64,000 nt of DNA from Symbiodinium natans (Eukaryota; Sar; Dinophyceae; Suessiales; Symbiodiniaceae), in NCBI GenBank assembly GCA_905221605.1, contig CAJNDS010002696.1:1-64000 (forward strand), written 5' to 3'. Numbering within the stretch: position 1 is the stretch's first letter; each line of letters starts with the position of its first letter. The notes under the pieces are model-generated. The model saw nothing but the letters and a program-made list of their open reading frames with translations. It searched no databases and had not been told where the DNA came from. Position numbers and translations under genes: made by a program. This document shows, in pieces, positions 16,091 to 25,986 of this stretch.

Positions 16091-17640
16091 GCAGGAAAAC
16101 CCTAAGCCCACCATCTTAAACACTCCGTACGAAAATCTGGGAGTCACGGGCCGTGAAAATCACACGAAACCGTTTAAATTTGCACCGTCGGGTTTTCGCG
16201 AGTCAGGATTCCAAGATGCCTCGACAAGAGTCCTGGAAAAGCTTAGATCTTGGATCTTGGATTCCGGCCGTGTAAATTTACACGCTTGCCGTATAAATTA
16301 AAACGGCCTGCTTTGGTAATCCGAAATTACCCTGGAATTCCCATGTGACCTCCGGGCTTAAGGTTTTGGCGTTCCAAATATGCATGAGTTGGTACATAAT
16401 CTGTGTTGGACAGACTCTTGTCACACAATATATTGCTTCTGAGCTATAAACAGAGGGAGGGTACCAGGGGTCTTCCACACAGCCAGGACCCCTGAACACC
16501 CCCCCCCCCCCCTCCCTCGAAAGAGAAGCCCCGAAACCCTTTCTTGTTGAGCAAGTAAACCCAGACCCTTAACTTTTGAACCATTTATGGTTAAGGGTTG
16601 AATGTTTGGGGTTTCAGATTCAGGTATGTAAACATAAGTCGGTAATTAAACCTAAACCCTTATTAACCTTTGAACCCTATAGGTTTAGCGTTGAAAGGCC
16701 CAGGGTTTAAGGTTTAAGCATGTTAAACTAAGCCCATAGAGTTCAAACCTTAGGTGTTTAAGGTTTAGCCATTCAAACCTTAACCCTAAACCCTTTCGGG
16801 TTAGAACCCTAAAACCCTTTAGGGCCCAAAAAAGCTCCAAGGTTTTAACCCTACAGGCGCTGAAGGCACACATGCCCAGACCTTAGGTTTGCAAACCATG
16901 AAAACCTATAAGGTTTAAAGGTTTAGGATTTTTTCAGGGTTTTCCTCACGGGGTTCTCCCTATAGCGTTTAAGCCTTAGAGGTTTACAGGTTTCGGGTTT
17001 AAGGTTTAGGCATTGCATGTAGGAGTAGAACCTCATATCCCTGAAGGGCTTGAGGCTTAAATCCCCAAACCTTAACTCCCGTAGGGTTCTGTCTATGTTT
17101 GCAGGGATTGCCTCCTGTGAGAACGCAAAGAGAAAGTAGGACAAGTACCCACTTCATGTATGTATATAGGGTACATGTATTGTATCAAATACTAATCGTG
17201 GAGAAGGAAGGATGGTAAGCCTCGAAACATAAGACTACGGCAGTATTCGAGCAAATAGGGTGATGCGAAAAAATTAAGGAGTAAGCCAGAATTGTAGGGG
17301 GGGTTTCGAGTTCGAGGGGTACGCCAGAAGTTTTTGTTGGGATACTTTACGGTCACATTTTTTCAGGGCGCTTCAGGTGGTTGTACGCCGCGTAAGAAGA
17401 AATGACAGAAATTATCTCTAGCATGCTACGGGAACTGTGCTGTTTTTCTTCCATGGCGAAAGTTTAGGGCGGTTTTTCGTTGAATTGAAGGGGTACGTAA
17501 GCCAGAAGGCTTTGTTTAGATACTTTACTGATAAACTATATGTTGTTTTTCGGAATGTTTCAGGTGGCTGCACGCCTCGTAAGGAGAAACGATATAGCAT
17601 GCTACGGGAAATGTGCCGTCTAACGGTGGATCTTTGAAGG
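16091..17640. repeat. Degenerate telomere-like and tandem-repeat DNA, no gene seen
   Basis: 16560-17100 is a loose mixture of TTTAAGG/AACCCTTA words, far more diverged than arrays elsewhere. 17300-17430 and 17440-17620 are a roughly 190-bp tandem duplication (TACGCCAGAAG, TACTTTAC, CATGCTACGGGAA). 16499-16512 is a poly-C tract. Confidence 0.5.
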
Positions 17641-17696
17641 GCATTGAGGGGGGAGGGGTAGCAGCATTTTGATGTGAATATCTACACGATGGTTGT

Positions 17697-17860
17697 GCGA
17701 ACAGAATGAGATCCACGTGCGCGCGCAGAAAAGCAGCAGTTGAGTCACAAGACCACGACGGACAGCCGAGGTTGTCTCGCCGGCGGAATCTTTGCGTATA
17801 ATAAAATATCTGCATGTGCGCGCGCAGCAAGTTTTGGTTCCTACACTACTATTGCTTTTA
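17697..17860. repeat. Repeat family R1, inverted copy
   Basis: Reverse complement of the R1 segments at 13808-13960 (for example GCAGCAAGTTTTGGTTCC, CGACGGACAGCCGAG). Confidence 0.7.
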
Positions 17861-18458
17861 GCCTTTGCTTTCGCAACCGTTGTCTTGCTATGCCCTGACC
17901 CTTCATTCAATAGACGCTTATATCAGCCTTAAGCGCCAAAGTATATTTATATTTATTTTTAAAATTCATATATATCTATATATGTAGGTTTTAGACCATC
18001 AACCCTAAAACCTACACTAGAACATTATGTTTTTCGTAATCGGTTCTTCTTTTCCCTCGTCCTCTCTTCTTTCCAGAGGGCCTGAATATTTGTATGCCAC
18101 CTCCCTAAACTCTCACTCGACCAGAGCAGGGGCTTTTTTGCATCACCTTGAAACACTTTCTGCGGAATATTGGATCTTGGATCTTGGATCCAGCCCAATA
18201 TTGAAATATTGAGTTTTTCCGATATTTCAGTATTGTGGGGCCAGATAAGTATAAACCCTGGTACAGAGTTTGGTTTTGCTTAGTGGGGGAGGGGGGGGTG
18301 ATTACTGAAATACAATGTGCGTTACCTCAGGTGCGGAGTTTAGCACAGAGGTGCGCAGAGTTTAGCTGCCCCAAAGATCTTCAAACATCTGAGGGAGCAG
18401 GGCTTGGGCTCACCAGATTACAAACCCCAAGCGTGCTCGCTGTTGGGGAACTATAGGA

Positions 18459-19290
18459 ACCAAAACTTGCTACGCGCGCATACACACACATCTTTTGATT
18501 CCGCCGGCGTGACAACCTCGGCTGTCCGTCGCGGTCTTGTGACTCAACTGCCGCGTTTGATGCGAGCACACATGGATCTCATTCTGTTCACATAAATATC
18601 GCGTGCTCCCGAAGACTACTTTTTAACTGCCCAAGCGCAAAAAGTTACAGTAGTTTGGCGCGCGCACGCGTCCCCCAACTTTCCACCAAGCCGTGGACAA
18701 AATCTAGTCACCGACCTTCTCCCTTACCAGATTGCAAACCCCAAGCGTACCCGCTGTTGGGGAACTATAGGAACCAAAGCTTGCTACGCGAGCACACACA
18801 CACACACACATATCTTTTGGCACGCAAAAGATTCCGCCGGCGAGACAATCTCGGCTGTCCGTCGCAGGGACTCGGCTGCTGCGTTTGATGCGAGCACACA
18901 TGGATCTCATTCTGTTCGCACAAACATCGTGTGTGTTTACAATATATGCATATCAACATACTGCTGCTTCGCTGTTGCGCTCTCCGTGCCGCGTGCTGCG
19001 TCTTGCGCGACACACGGAAGGGTTCGCGAAAAGATCGTGCACGAATGCAGCTGCGCGGGCACACATGGGTGTCTCGCCGTTCGCACGGATCTGTTCTTGC
19101 GCTAAATAGCTGCGTGGTATACGACCACACAGACAGCAGCTGTTGGGTAGGCATATCTTTACGGCAAGAAAGCGGTTGCAAAAGCAAGGGCCAACAACTA
19201 TAGGAACCAAAACTTGCTTCGCGCATACACACATATATGCGGGCCAGCCCACATGGATCTCATTCTGCTTGCACAGACATGCTAGTGCGT
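18459..19290. repeat. Cluster of R1 copies
   Basis: Copies at 18459-18600, 18768-18930 and a partial one at about 19140-19290, each with GGAACCAAAACTTGCT-like and CATGGATCTCATTCTG words; includes a (CA)n tract at 18797-18811. ORFs across it differ between copies, so I do not call protein. Confidence 0.6.
18611..18769 (+). repeat. Direct repeat, about 160 bp, copy 1
   Basis: GAAGACTACTTTTTAACTGC ... CCGCTGTTGGGGAA, about 90% identical by eye to 19420-19573. Confidence 0.75.
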
Positions 19291-19419
19291 GCTGTGTGCT
19301 GCAAACGCACATACACATGTCCTTTTTTCGGCAGCACACATGGATCTCATTCTGCTTGCACAGGCATGTTAGTGCGCTCAAACTGCCTGGCGCTGTTTTC
19401 CTTCCTCGGTGGACTCCCC

Positions 19420-19573
19420 GAAGACTACTTTTTAATTGCCAAGGCGCAAAAAGTTACAGTAGTTTGGCGCGCGCACACGTCCCTTTACCTTTCCGCGAAG
19501 CCGTGCACAAAATCTAGTCACCGACCTTCTCCCTTACCAGATTGCAAACCCCAAGCGTACCCGCTGTTGGGGA
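19420..19573 (+). repeat. Direct repeat, about 160 bp, copy 2
   Basis: Matches 18611-18769; the pair is 809 bp apart and brackets R1 copies. Confidence 0.75.
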
Positions 19574-20595
19574 ATAATATGGTTATAGGGGGACCAAGCG
19601 AAGAGCACCAGAAATTTGATGATTTGTTTGGGGCTTAGGGTTCAAGAGTTCAATAAGAGCAGGAAGCTGTTGTTTGCTTTGGAGGTTTGGGGTTTGGGGT
19701 TTAGAGTTCAGGGGCTCCTGTTTGGGTTTATTCTGAGGCCCCCTTTTCTGATGCAGCTTTGCCGACTTGCTTGAAAGCTTGTGGCCCTAAGCCCTGGAAT
19801 CCTAAACCCTAAGCCCGAAACGGAGAGCGGCCTTGTGCTGCCTGTAGCGCAAATCCTGGACTCGAAGCTGGATTTGGAGTCCGGAAACTGCACGCTTCCC
19901 GAGTATTTCCTTGTCGCACTCCCCGTTTTTAGGCTTTTCAAGAGGCAACCCTGAACCCCAACTAGTCCCTAAACCCCAAAAATCCTCAACAATATTTGGA
20001 AATGGGGGGGGCCTGCGCCCCCCCAACCCCGCCGCTCAAAATCTCTGATTAAGGGGGCTGCGCACAAACACAGTCTCTGAAAACCGGCGTACAAGCCAAG
20101 TATTTGCAAATGGGAGGGGCTGCGCCTGAGTATCTACAAGTATTCGAACAAGGTACTTGCTCGCTAAAAATCTCGCGCACGGGGGAGGGGGGGGGGGGGG
20201 GGGGCTGCTGGGTATGCCCAATTGGCTTTCAGCAAGCTCCTTTGGGGTTCTGGGATAGTTATCCGCGCTCGCTTTGGGAACGTTCAAGGTTATGGCCCAC
20301 CACAACGCTCCATTAACTTAGGGATATCGCTTTTCAAGTGTCCCCATCGCTTTACGGGGTTTTAGGCATTCGTATCCACCCGCTGCTTGCTTGAATGGCT
20401 GGGGGGTTGGGCACTTGCTCATATTGGAAATTCTTGGGCGGTACAAGGCCTCTGCGCGACCCTAAACCCTCAACCCAAAACCCTAAGCCCTAAACCCTCA
20501 ACCCTCAACCCTCAACCTTCAACCCTCAACCCTCAACCCTAATCCCCAAACCCTGAACCCTAAACCCTTTTCTGAGACGGCTTAGCCTTGGCCAG
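19574..20595. repeat. Degenerate telomere-like DNA, no clear gene
   Basis: Scattered TTTAGGG/CCCTAAA words, a poly-G tract (20184-20202) and a block of the variant CCCTCAA at 20490-20540. 20581-20595 leads into the SNF2-like exon. Confidence 0.5.
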
Positions 20596-20632
20596 GTTCG
20601 CACCCGACTTCTCGTGGTGTGGCGTGGTGGAG
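20596..20632 (+). CDS. SNF2-family helicase-like gene, exon a (candidate)
   Basis: 37 nt between TTGGCCAG and GTGCAG: one base, then FAPDFSWCGVVE, ending phase 0. In SNF2 ATPases the strand before motif II reads about F-x-W-x-x-V-V-x-D-E-G-H. It is followed in phase by exon b at 21091. The join lacks the Asp and His of DE-x-H, so a micro-exon may be missing or the boundary may be slightly wrong. Confidence 0.4.
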
Positions 20633-21090
20633 GTGCAGTGCTTTAGGGGCTTGGGGTGCTTTTGGGGTAAGTGTTCAGGGTTTAGGGTTTAGGGTTTAAG
20701 ATTCAGATTTACGGACCCCTGTTTAGGGCAAAGGTAATAGGACGTAGGGAATAATGTTCAGGGACTGAGATGGGGACCGCTATTTAGATGTAAGGGCTGT
20801 CTCTTTAGGGTTGGGGAATAGGGTTTGAGAGTACATATAAGGAAATAAAATTAAAGGATCCCGCTCTTTAGGATTTAGAGACAAGAATTCGGCAATAGGG
20901 TTCGTTTTTACTTTCGGGCCAATCTCCTAGAGGTTCTCCTCTTTGTGATTTGAATGACATGAAGGAAAGAAGATGTAGGGAGGAACATTTAGGGCTTTGC
21001 GACAAGGACTTAGGGATACCTCGGTTCGATCGGTACGCGGTTGTTACCGGTAGTGGCGGCGGAGTATTGCTTTTGTATATTGCTGCTCAG

Positions 21091-21258
21091 GGAGCGGTCA
21101 AGAACGCTGCCACGCAGACGTACCGCAACGTGCAGGCGCTCGCTGGCCTGAAGATCGCTTTGACGGGCACCCCCCTGCAGAATCGCCTCAATGAATTCTC
21201 CACGCTCCTCAGACTGTTGGTCCCGGAAGATGAGGTTCTGGAGCCCTCGCCTGGAAAG
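21091..21258 (+). CDS. SNF2-family helicase-like gene, exon b (motif III)
   Basis: 168 nt, 56 codons, phase 0 at both ends, between TATTGCTGCTCAG (a good pyrimidine tract and AG) and AAG|GTTTTGGG. The protein has GAVKNAATQTYRNVQALAGL, then KIALTGTPLQNRLNEFSTLL and RLLVPE. The LTGTPLQNRL-x-E segment is the hallmark motif III of SWI2/SNF2 DNA-dependent ATPases, and the VKN-x-T-x-x-Y-R part matches the strand after motif II. The remaining helicase motifs are not seen nearby, so the gene is partial or widely spread. Confidence 0.75.
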
Positions 21259-21576
21259 GTTTTGGGTCGCCCAGCCTTGGATCCTCCACTGCACTCTGAA
21301 CCTTGTGGCCTCAGGTAGTGGTTTAGGATTTGGGATTCGGGGTCTATAGCTAGAAGGGAACCTCAAGCCTACGACCCCTATGGTTTCTTGATCTAGTCCT
21401 TCTACACTTAAGCAGCCCCCCCCAAATAGAACACTAAACCCTGAACCCTAAAGTCTGCACCCTAAACCCTAAACCCTAAACCCTAAACCCTAGACCCTAG
21501 ACCCTAGACCCTAAACCCTAAACCCTAAACCCTGAACCCTAAACCTCCTTCCGCTCCTAAGCCCTCAACCGCCGAG
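21259..21576. repeat. Intron with CCCTAAA array (21463-21545)
   Basis: Begins GTTTTGGG after the SNF2 exon and ends with CCCTAAA/CCCTAGA units and CCGCCGAG. No other content recognised. Confidence 0.6.
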
Positions 21577-21612
21577 GAGGAGCCGACCATGACCCTGGAG
21601 TTAGACGTCGAG
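21577..21612 (+). CDS. Candidate 36-nt exon, possibly following the SNF2 exon
   Basis: 12 codons, EEPTMTLELDVE, phase 0, between CCGCCGAG and GTCTGG, set between inward-facing CCCTAAA and TTTAGGG arrays. Phase agrees with the SNF2 exon; membership of the same gene is inference. Confidence 0.35.
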
Positions 21613-21635
21613 GTCTGGGGTGCGTGAATAGTTAG

Positions 21636-21832
21636 GGTATAGGGTTTAGGGTTTAGGGTTTAGGGTTTAGAGTTTAGGGTTAGGGTTTAGGCTTTAGGGT
21701 TTAGGGTTTAGGGTTTAGGGTTTAGGCGGTTTAGGGTTTAGGGTTTAGGGTTTATTTAGGGTTTAGGGTTTAGGGTTTAGGGTTTAGGGTTTAGGGTTTA
21801 GGGTTTAGGGTTTAGGGTTTAGGGTTTAGGGC
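21636..21832. repeat. TTTAGGG telomere-type array (about 27 units)
   Basis: Nearly perfect; followed by degenerate G-rich DNA and a poly-G run at 21943-21960. Confidence 0.95.
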
Positions 21833-22329
21833 GCCTGCGGGGGGTAGGGCGTCTTGGGTTTGGGTCTTAGTTGGCTTGGGGATTTGTGGCTTGGAGACGG
21901 TTCAAGGCGGTGTTGAAGTTTTCGGTTTTTTGGTTTGGAGTTTGGGGGGGGGGGGGGGGGTTTGGTGCTTTTGAGGCGCACCTTGCACCCAGAATCTTGC
22001 GTGCAATTTCAAAGGGAAAGAGGGAGTGTGGGGTTCAGTGCCTCTGGGGTTTGGTCAGGAGGTTTCGTTGTAGGAGCCCCCTGCTTCGGCAGCGCTCAAC
22101 CCTAAACCCCAAACCTGAAACCGTAAGCCCACAACCCCAAACCCTAAACCTCAATCTCTAAACCCTAACGAAACCCTAGCCCTAAACCCTGAACCCTACT
22201 GACCATTGTTCAGGGTCTAGGGTCTCCATTGACCCTCCAAGGGACACCTGTCTCTAAAGCCCTATTTGAGGTGAAAAAGGAGGGACCCCTAGAAGGGACC
22301 CTTAATCTCAATCCCCTATATGAACCCCT

Positions 22330-22375
22330 GCACATACCTTATAGTCCCTAAACCCGAAACCCTAAACCCCAAACC

Positions 22376-22421
<46 letters not shown>

Positions 22422-22732
22422 ACCCTAAACCCTAAACCCTAAACCCTAAACCCTAAACCCTAAACCCTAAACCCTAAGCCCTAAGCCCTAAACCCTAAAC
22501 CCTAACCCTAAACCCTAAACCCTAAACCCTAAAAAACCCTAAACCCCCTAAACCCTAAACCCTAAACCCTAAACCCCTAACCCTAACCCCCTAAACCCCT
22601 AAACCCTAAACCCTAAACCCTAAACCCTAAACCCTAAACCCTAAACCCTAAACCCTAAACCCTAAACCCTAAACCCTAAACCCTAAACCCTAAACCCTAA
22701 ACCCTAAACCCTAAACCCTAAACCCTAAACCA
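22330..22732. repeat. CCCTAAA array with a CCCTCAA sub-block
   Basis: 22375-22425 is a run of the variant CCCTCAA; 22425-22732 is almost pure CCCTAAA with rare CCCCTAA slips. One of the longest arrays in the window. Confidence 0.95.
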
Positions 22733-22770
22733 ATACTAAGAGTTTCGGGTTTGGGGTTTAGGGTCCTCAG

Positions 22771-22870
22771 AACCCTGGAACCGTCGGTGGCCCTTTGGCT
22801 CAAACCCGAGCGCGTACCTTGGTGGGCAGCCCCTTGGGGCCTCGGGCCTTTGACAGAATGACTGGTGGAG
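22771..22870 (+). CDS. Candidate exon, unknown gene, exon 1 of a pair
   Basis: 100 nt between GTCCTCAG and GTGGAG|GTGCGG, reading NPGTVGGPLAQTRARTLVGS through FDRMTGG and ending with one extra base. It continues in frame into 22939-23024 after a 68-nt telomere-repeat intron. The other two frames have stops. Confidence 0.45.
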
Positions 22871-22938
22871 GTGCGGGAGTAGGGTTTAGGGTTTAGGGTT
22901 TAGGGTTTAGGGTTTCGGGTTTAGGGTTTAGGGTGGAG
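22871..22938. other. 68-nt candidate intron made of TTTAGGG repeats, flanked by a 12-bp duplication
   Basis: Starts GTGCGG and ends GGTGGAG; between these it is about eight TTTAGGG-type units. The exon edge GGTGGAGGTGCG occurs at 22864-22875 and again at 22932-22943, so the array sits between copies of the exon-edge sequence, with GT and AG supplied by the duplication. Removing it keeps the frame open for 62 codons. Confidence 0.5.
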
Positions 22939-23024
22939 GTGCGCAAACCAAGCAGCTCTGCTTCCCGAACTCCCTCAGCCCCTATGCCAACAAAGCCTCA
23001 GCCCTGCATGTCGCAGCCCTCCAA
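22939..23024 (+). CDS. Candidate exon, unknown gene, exon 2 of a pair
   Basis: Continues the frame of 22771-22870: GAQTKQLCFPNSLSPYANKA then SALHVAALQ, ending phase 0 before GTGGAC. No family recognised. Confidence 0.45.
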
Positions 23025-24071
23025 GTGGACCCCGAAACCTAAACCCTAAACCCCAAACCCTAAACCCTAAACCCTGAATCCTAATGTCTGATCGCGTCTG
23101 GAGATATTCAGCTTCCCAAAGCGCCCAGAAGACCCTAAAGCTACGGCTCCTGCATAGGGAATGAGGGAATTAGGTACCCTATAGGTAAACTCTAAGGGTT
23201 TAGGATTCAGGGTTTTAGGGTGTAGGGTTTAGGGTTTATGGTTCTTAGGGGTCAGGGAAGTCGGGCGATGAGATTATAGGAAACCGGCAGTTGCAGGGGA
23301 CACCTGGGTTCGAGGCTCGGGGCTTTGTAGGAGATGGTGGAGAGCATTCCCCCACCATGTAAAAGGATCCGTGGTTTGAGTTTCCTTTACGGTTTAGGGT
23401 TTAGGGTTTAGGGCGTTTAGGGTTTAGGGTTGAGGGCTTAGGGAAGGCGTTGGAGAGCATTCCCGGACAACGTACATTGATCTCTGATTGTCATTTTGCA
23501 CAGCATTCGCCCTTCATGTAAATGGATCTCTGATCTGAGCTTTGCGTTACATGGTGGAGAGCATGTTCACCACCATGTACATGATCACTCTGAGTTGAGT
23601 GAGGGTTTGGGTTTACGGTTTTCGTTTTGCGGTTTTGGGTCTAGGGTTTAGGTGCTCAGGGGCTTAGGGTTTAGGGCTTAGGGGCGTAGGATCCTAGGTT
23701 TAGGGGTTTAGGCATATAGGGTTGCCCTAACCTAGCCTGGAAATCCCAAGCCCGAAACCTGAACAAGAATCCGAGGCCTTAAGCCTAGACCCGAAACCCT
23801 AAACCTAAACCCTGAACCCGGAACCCTAAACCCTGAACCCAAGCAGAAGCCTTAATTCCCCTCAAGTCATAGGGCTTAGTTTCGGGGCTGATGTAGAAGT
23901 TTCCCGAGGTCCTAAACCCTAGACCCCTAAACCGTAAACCCTAAACCCTGAACCCTAATTAACCCAGAACCCAAACCCAAAACCCAAAACCCTAAACCCT
24001 AAACCCTATAGACCCTAAACCGTGAGCAGAACAAGCTTCCTCTGCGAGGCCTAGGTTCTGTCGAGGTGCAG
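23025..24071. repeat. Telomere-like DNA and a diverged short repeat, no clear gene
   Basis: Short CCCTAAA (23040-23085) and TTTAGGG (23390-23425) arrays. 23325-23600 has recurring GGTGGAGAGCATT and CATGTA-x-ATGGATC words (at least three imperfect copies). 23160-23180 has GGGAATGAGGGAATTAGGTA, seen again at 53748. Confidence 0.5.
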
Positions 24072-24106
24072 AAAGACACGCGCTCGCGCATCTGGCAGCC
24101 GGGCTG
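24072..24106 (+). CDS. Candidate short exon
   Basis: KDTRSRIWQPG between CGAGGTGCAG and GGCTG|GTTTAGGG, 35 nt. Same exon context as the others, but short and without partner. Confidence 0.25.
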
Positions 24107-25207
24107 GTTTAGGGTTTATCGGGTTTAGGGTTCAGGGTTCAGGGTTTAGGGTTTAGGGGTTAGGGTTTATAGGGTTCATGAGGTTCATACAGTGGGGTTT
24201 AGGGTTTAGGGTTTAGGGTTTCGTTTTTAGGGTTTCGGGTTTAGGGTTTAGGAAAATGTTGGGTCCGGCTTCGTCAGGCAGAGATACGTTCAATCCGAGT
24301 GATGCAACCTGCCTAAACCCCAAACGCCCAAATTAACGGGGATTAGGGCTGTCGGTCGCAGGCTGCAAGGCTTGTGAAGAGGGGCTGGGCTCTGGCTTGC
24401 GTGAGCTCGGGGTTCAGCACCTAGACCCCTCAAGCCTCCAACCCAAAGCGCCTGAAGCCTTAAACCCGTAAAGCCCCGCAAACCCCTAAAACCCTATACC
24501 CTAAACACTAAATGCCCAAGCCTCTCAAGCCCGAAACCCCAAAACCAAGAACCCGACACCCAAAACCTCTCTGACCCTAAACTCCACCCCCCAAGTCCTG
24601 CAGGGCTTCGGCAATGTCGATTTGGGGCATTTCTTAAAACAGGGGTACCCTTTTGTGGGATGGGTTTGGGTTTTTAGCCCCAAGTTGTTGAGAGTTGAGT
24701 GCTTTAGGTTGGGTTTAGGGTTGCATCCCAATTCCACGGCAGGTTTCCCTGAGCTGCGCTAGGCTCTACCGTGCTCCAGTGAAGGCATGTGATGCACGAA
24801 CGGAACGTACGTTGGGTCGCCCATCGCTTGTGAGAATATCCCTGGTATACTTATGGCAATGGTTCTGGTGGTATCATAATAAGGCGACCATCTTAACTTC
24901 TGTGTCTTCTTCCTTTAAGTTGACGAATTTATGGGCAACACACACTCAGTTCTTCAGGGGTAAAAGGAGATACCCCTACAAGGGGCCCTTTAACCTTATT
25001 CCCCATGTAGCCCTTGTATATGCACACCTTAGATAGTGCCTATTTTCGTAAGTAGCCCCCAAATAACCTCTAAATGACCCTTGAGGTCTCTTGTAAGTGT
25101 CCCTCCTTTAGTCCCAAGAACTTCTCCTAAACCCTAAACCCTAAACCCTAAACCCTAAAGCCTAAAGCCTCAAGCCTAAACCCTAAACCCTAAACCCTAA
25201 ACCCCAG
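24107..25207. repeat. Telomere-like DNA, no clear gene
   Basis: TTTAGGG words 24107-24255; degenerate C/A-rich and G/T-rich DNA to 24740; a unique stretch at 24745-25100 in which I see no supported exon; CCCTAAA array 25130-25205. Confidence 0.5.
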
Positions 25208-25273
25208 ACATGCAGGTACTGCGGCTTCGTGCGCGAGGTCTGCTCCAACAACGAGCTCCTGGTCGGCTTCGAG
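25208..25273 (+). CDS. Candidate exon with a C-x2-C motif, GC donor
   Basis: 66 nt, 22 codons, phase 0, from AACCCCAG to GAG|GCAGGC. Reads TCRYCGFVREVCSNNELLVG then FE. The two Cys pairs could bind zinc. GC donors are common in dinoflagellates. Flanked by inward-facing arrays (25130-25205, 25322-25442). Confidence 0.5.
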
Positions 25274-25878
25274 GCAGGCCATGTGTTGCAACCCGTATGT
25301 CCTGGGCCCGGGGTTCGGTATGTTTAGGGTTTAGGGTTTAGGGTTTAGGGTTTAGGGTTTAGGGTTTAGGGTTTAGGGTTTAGGGTTTAGGGTTTAGGGT
25401 TAGGCGGGTTTAGGGTTTAGGGTTTAGGGTTTAGGGTTTAGGCGGTCTAGGGCTTAGGGCTTAGGGTTAGAACCTAGACCCCTAACTGCAAACTGCCAAG
25501 CCATGAGAAACTCCAAGTTTCGGTTTTGGGTTTAGGGGTTTAGGAGTTTAGGGTTTGAGGGTTAAGTAAGGGGTTTAGGGTTTAGGGTTTAGCCCTCGAA
25601 ATGGAACGGGTTGATCCACACGCAGGATGGCACAGTTCCAGCAAAGCACCCTTTTTATTGTCTAGGGTTCAAGGCCTTTGCATGGGGAAATTTGCTTAGC
25701 CCTAAACCCTAAACTCGAGAGTTCCTAAACCCTAAACCCTAAACCCTAAACCCTAAACCCTAAACCCTAAACCCTAAACCCTAAACCCTAAACCCTAAAC
25801 CCTAAACCCTAAACCCTAAACCCTAAACCCTAAACCCTAAACCCTAAACCTTCCAAAACTCGCAACCCGACATCTGAG
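25274..25878. repeat. Intron-like block: TTTAGGG array then CCCTAAA array
   Basis: 25322-25442 TTTAGGG (about 17 units), a degenerate middle, and 25722-25850 CCCTAAA (about 18 units): the G-first, C-last order seen in most intervals here. Confidence 0.8.
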
Positions 25879-25941
25879 GATGACATTTGGCCGGCGGATC
25901 GGTATCCCATCGGTGGCATCAGGCTGTGGCGAGGGCTCTGG
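25879..25941 (+). CDS. Candidate exon, unknown protein
   Basis: After ACATCTGAG the frame DDIWPADRYPIGGIRLWRGL is open; the 3' edge is uncertain (no clear GT at the end). It is followed by a 35-bp poly-T tract (25951-25985). Confidence 0.3.
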
Positions 25942-25948
25942 GGCTTCT

Positions 25949-25986
<38 letters not shown>

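Noticed and set aside
22425-22732. True chromosome end or telomere
   Set aside because: Arrays occur in both orientations with unique DNA on both sides throughout; no terminal polarity.
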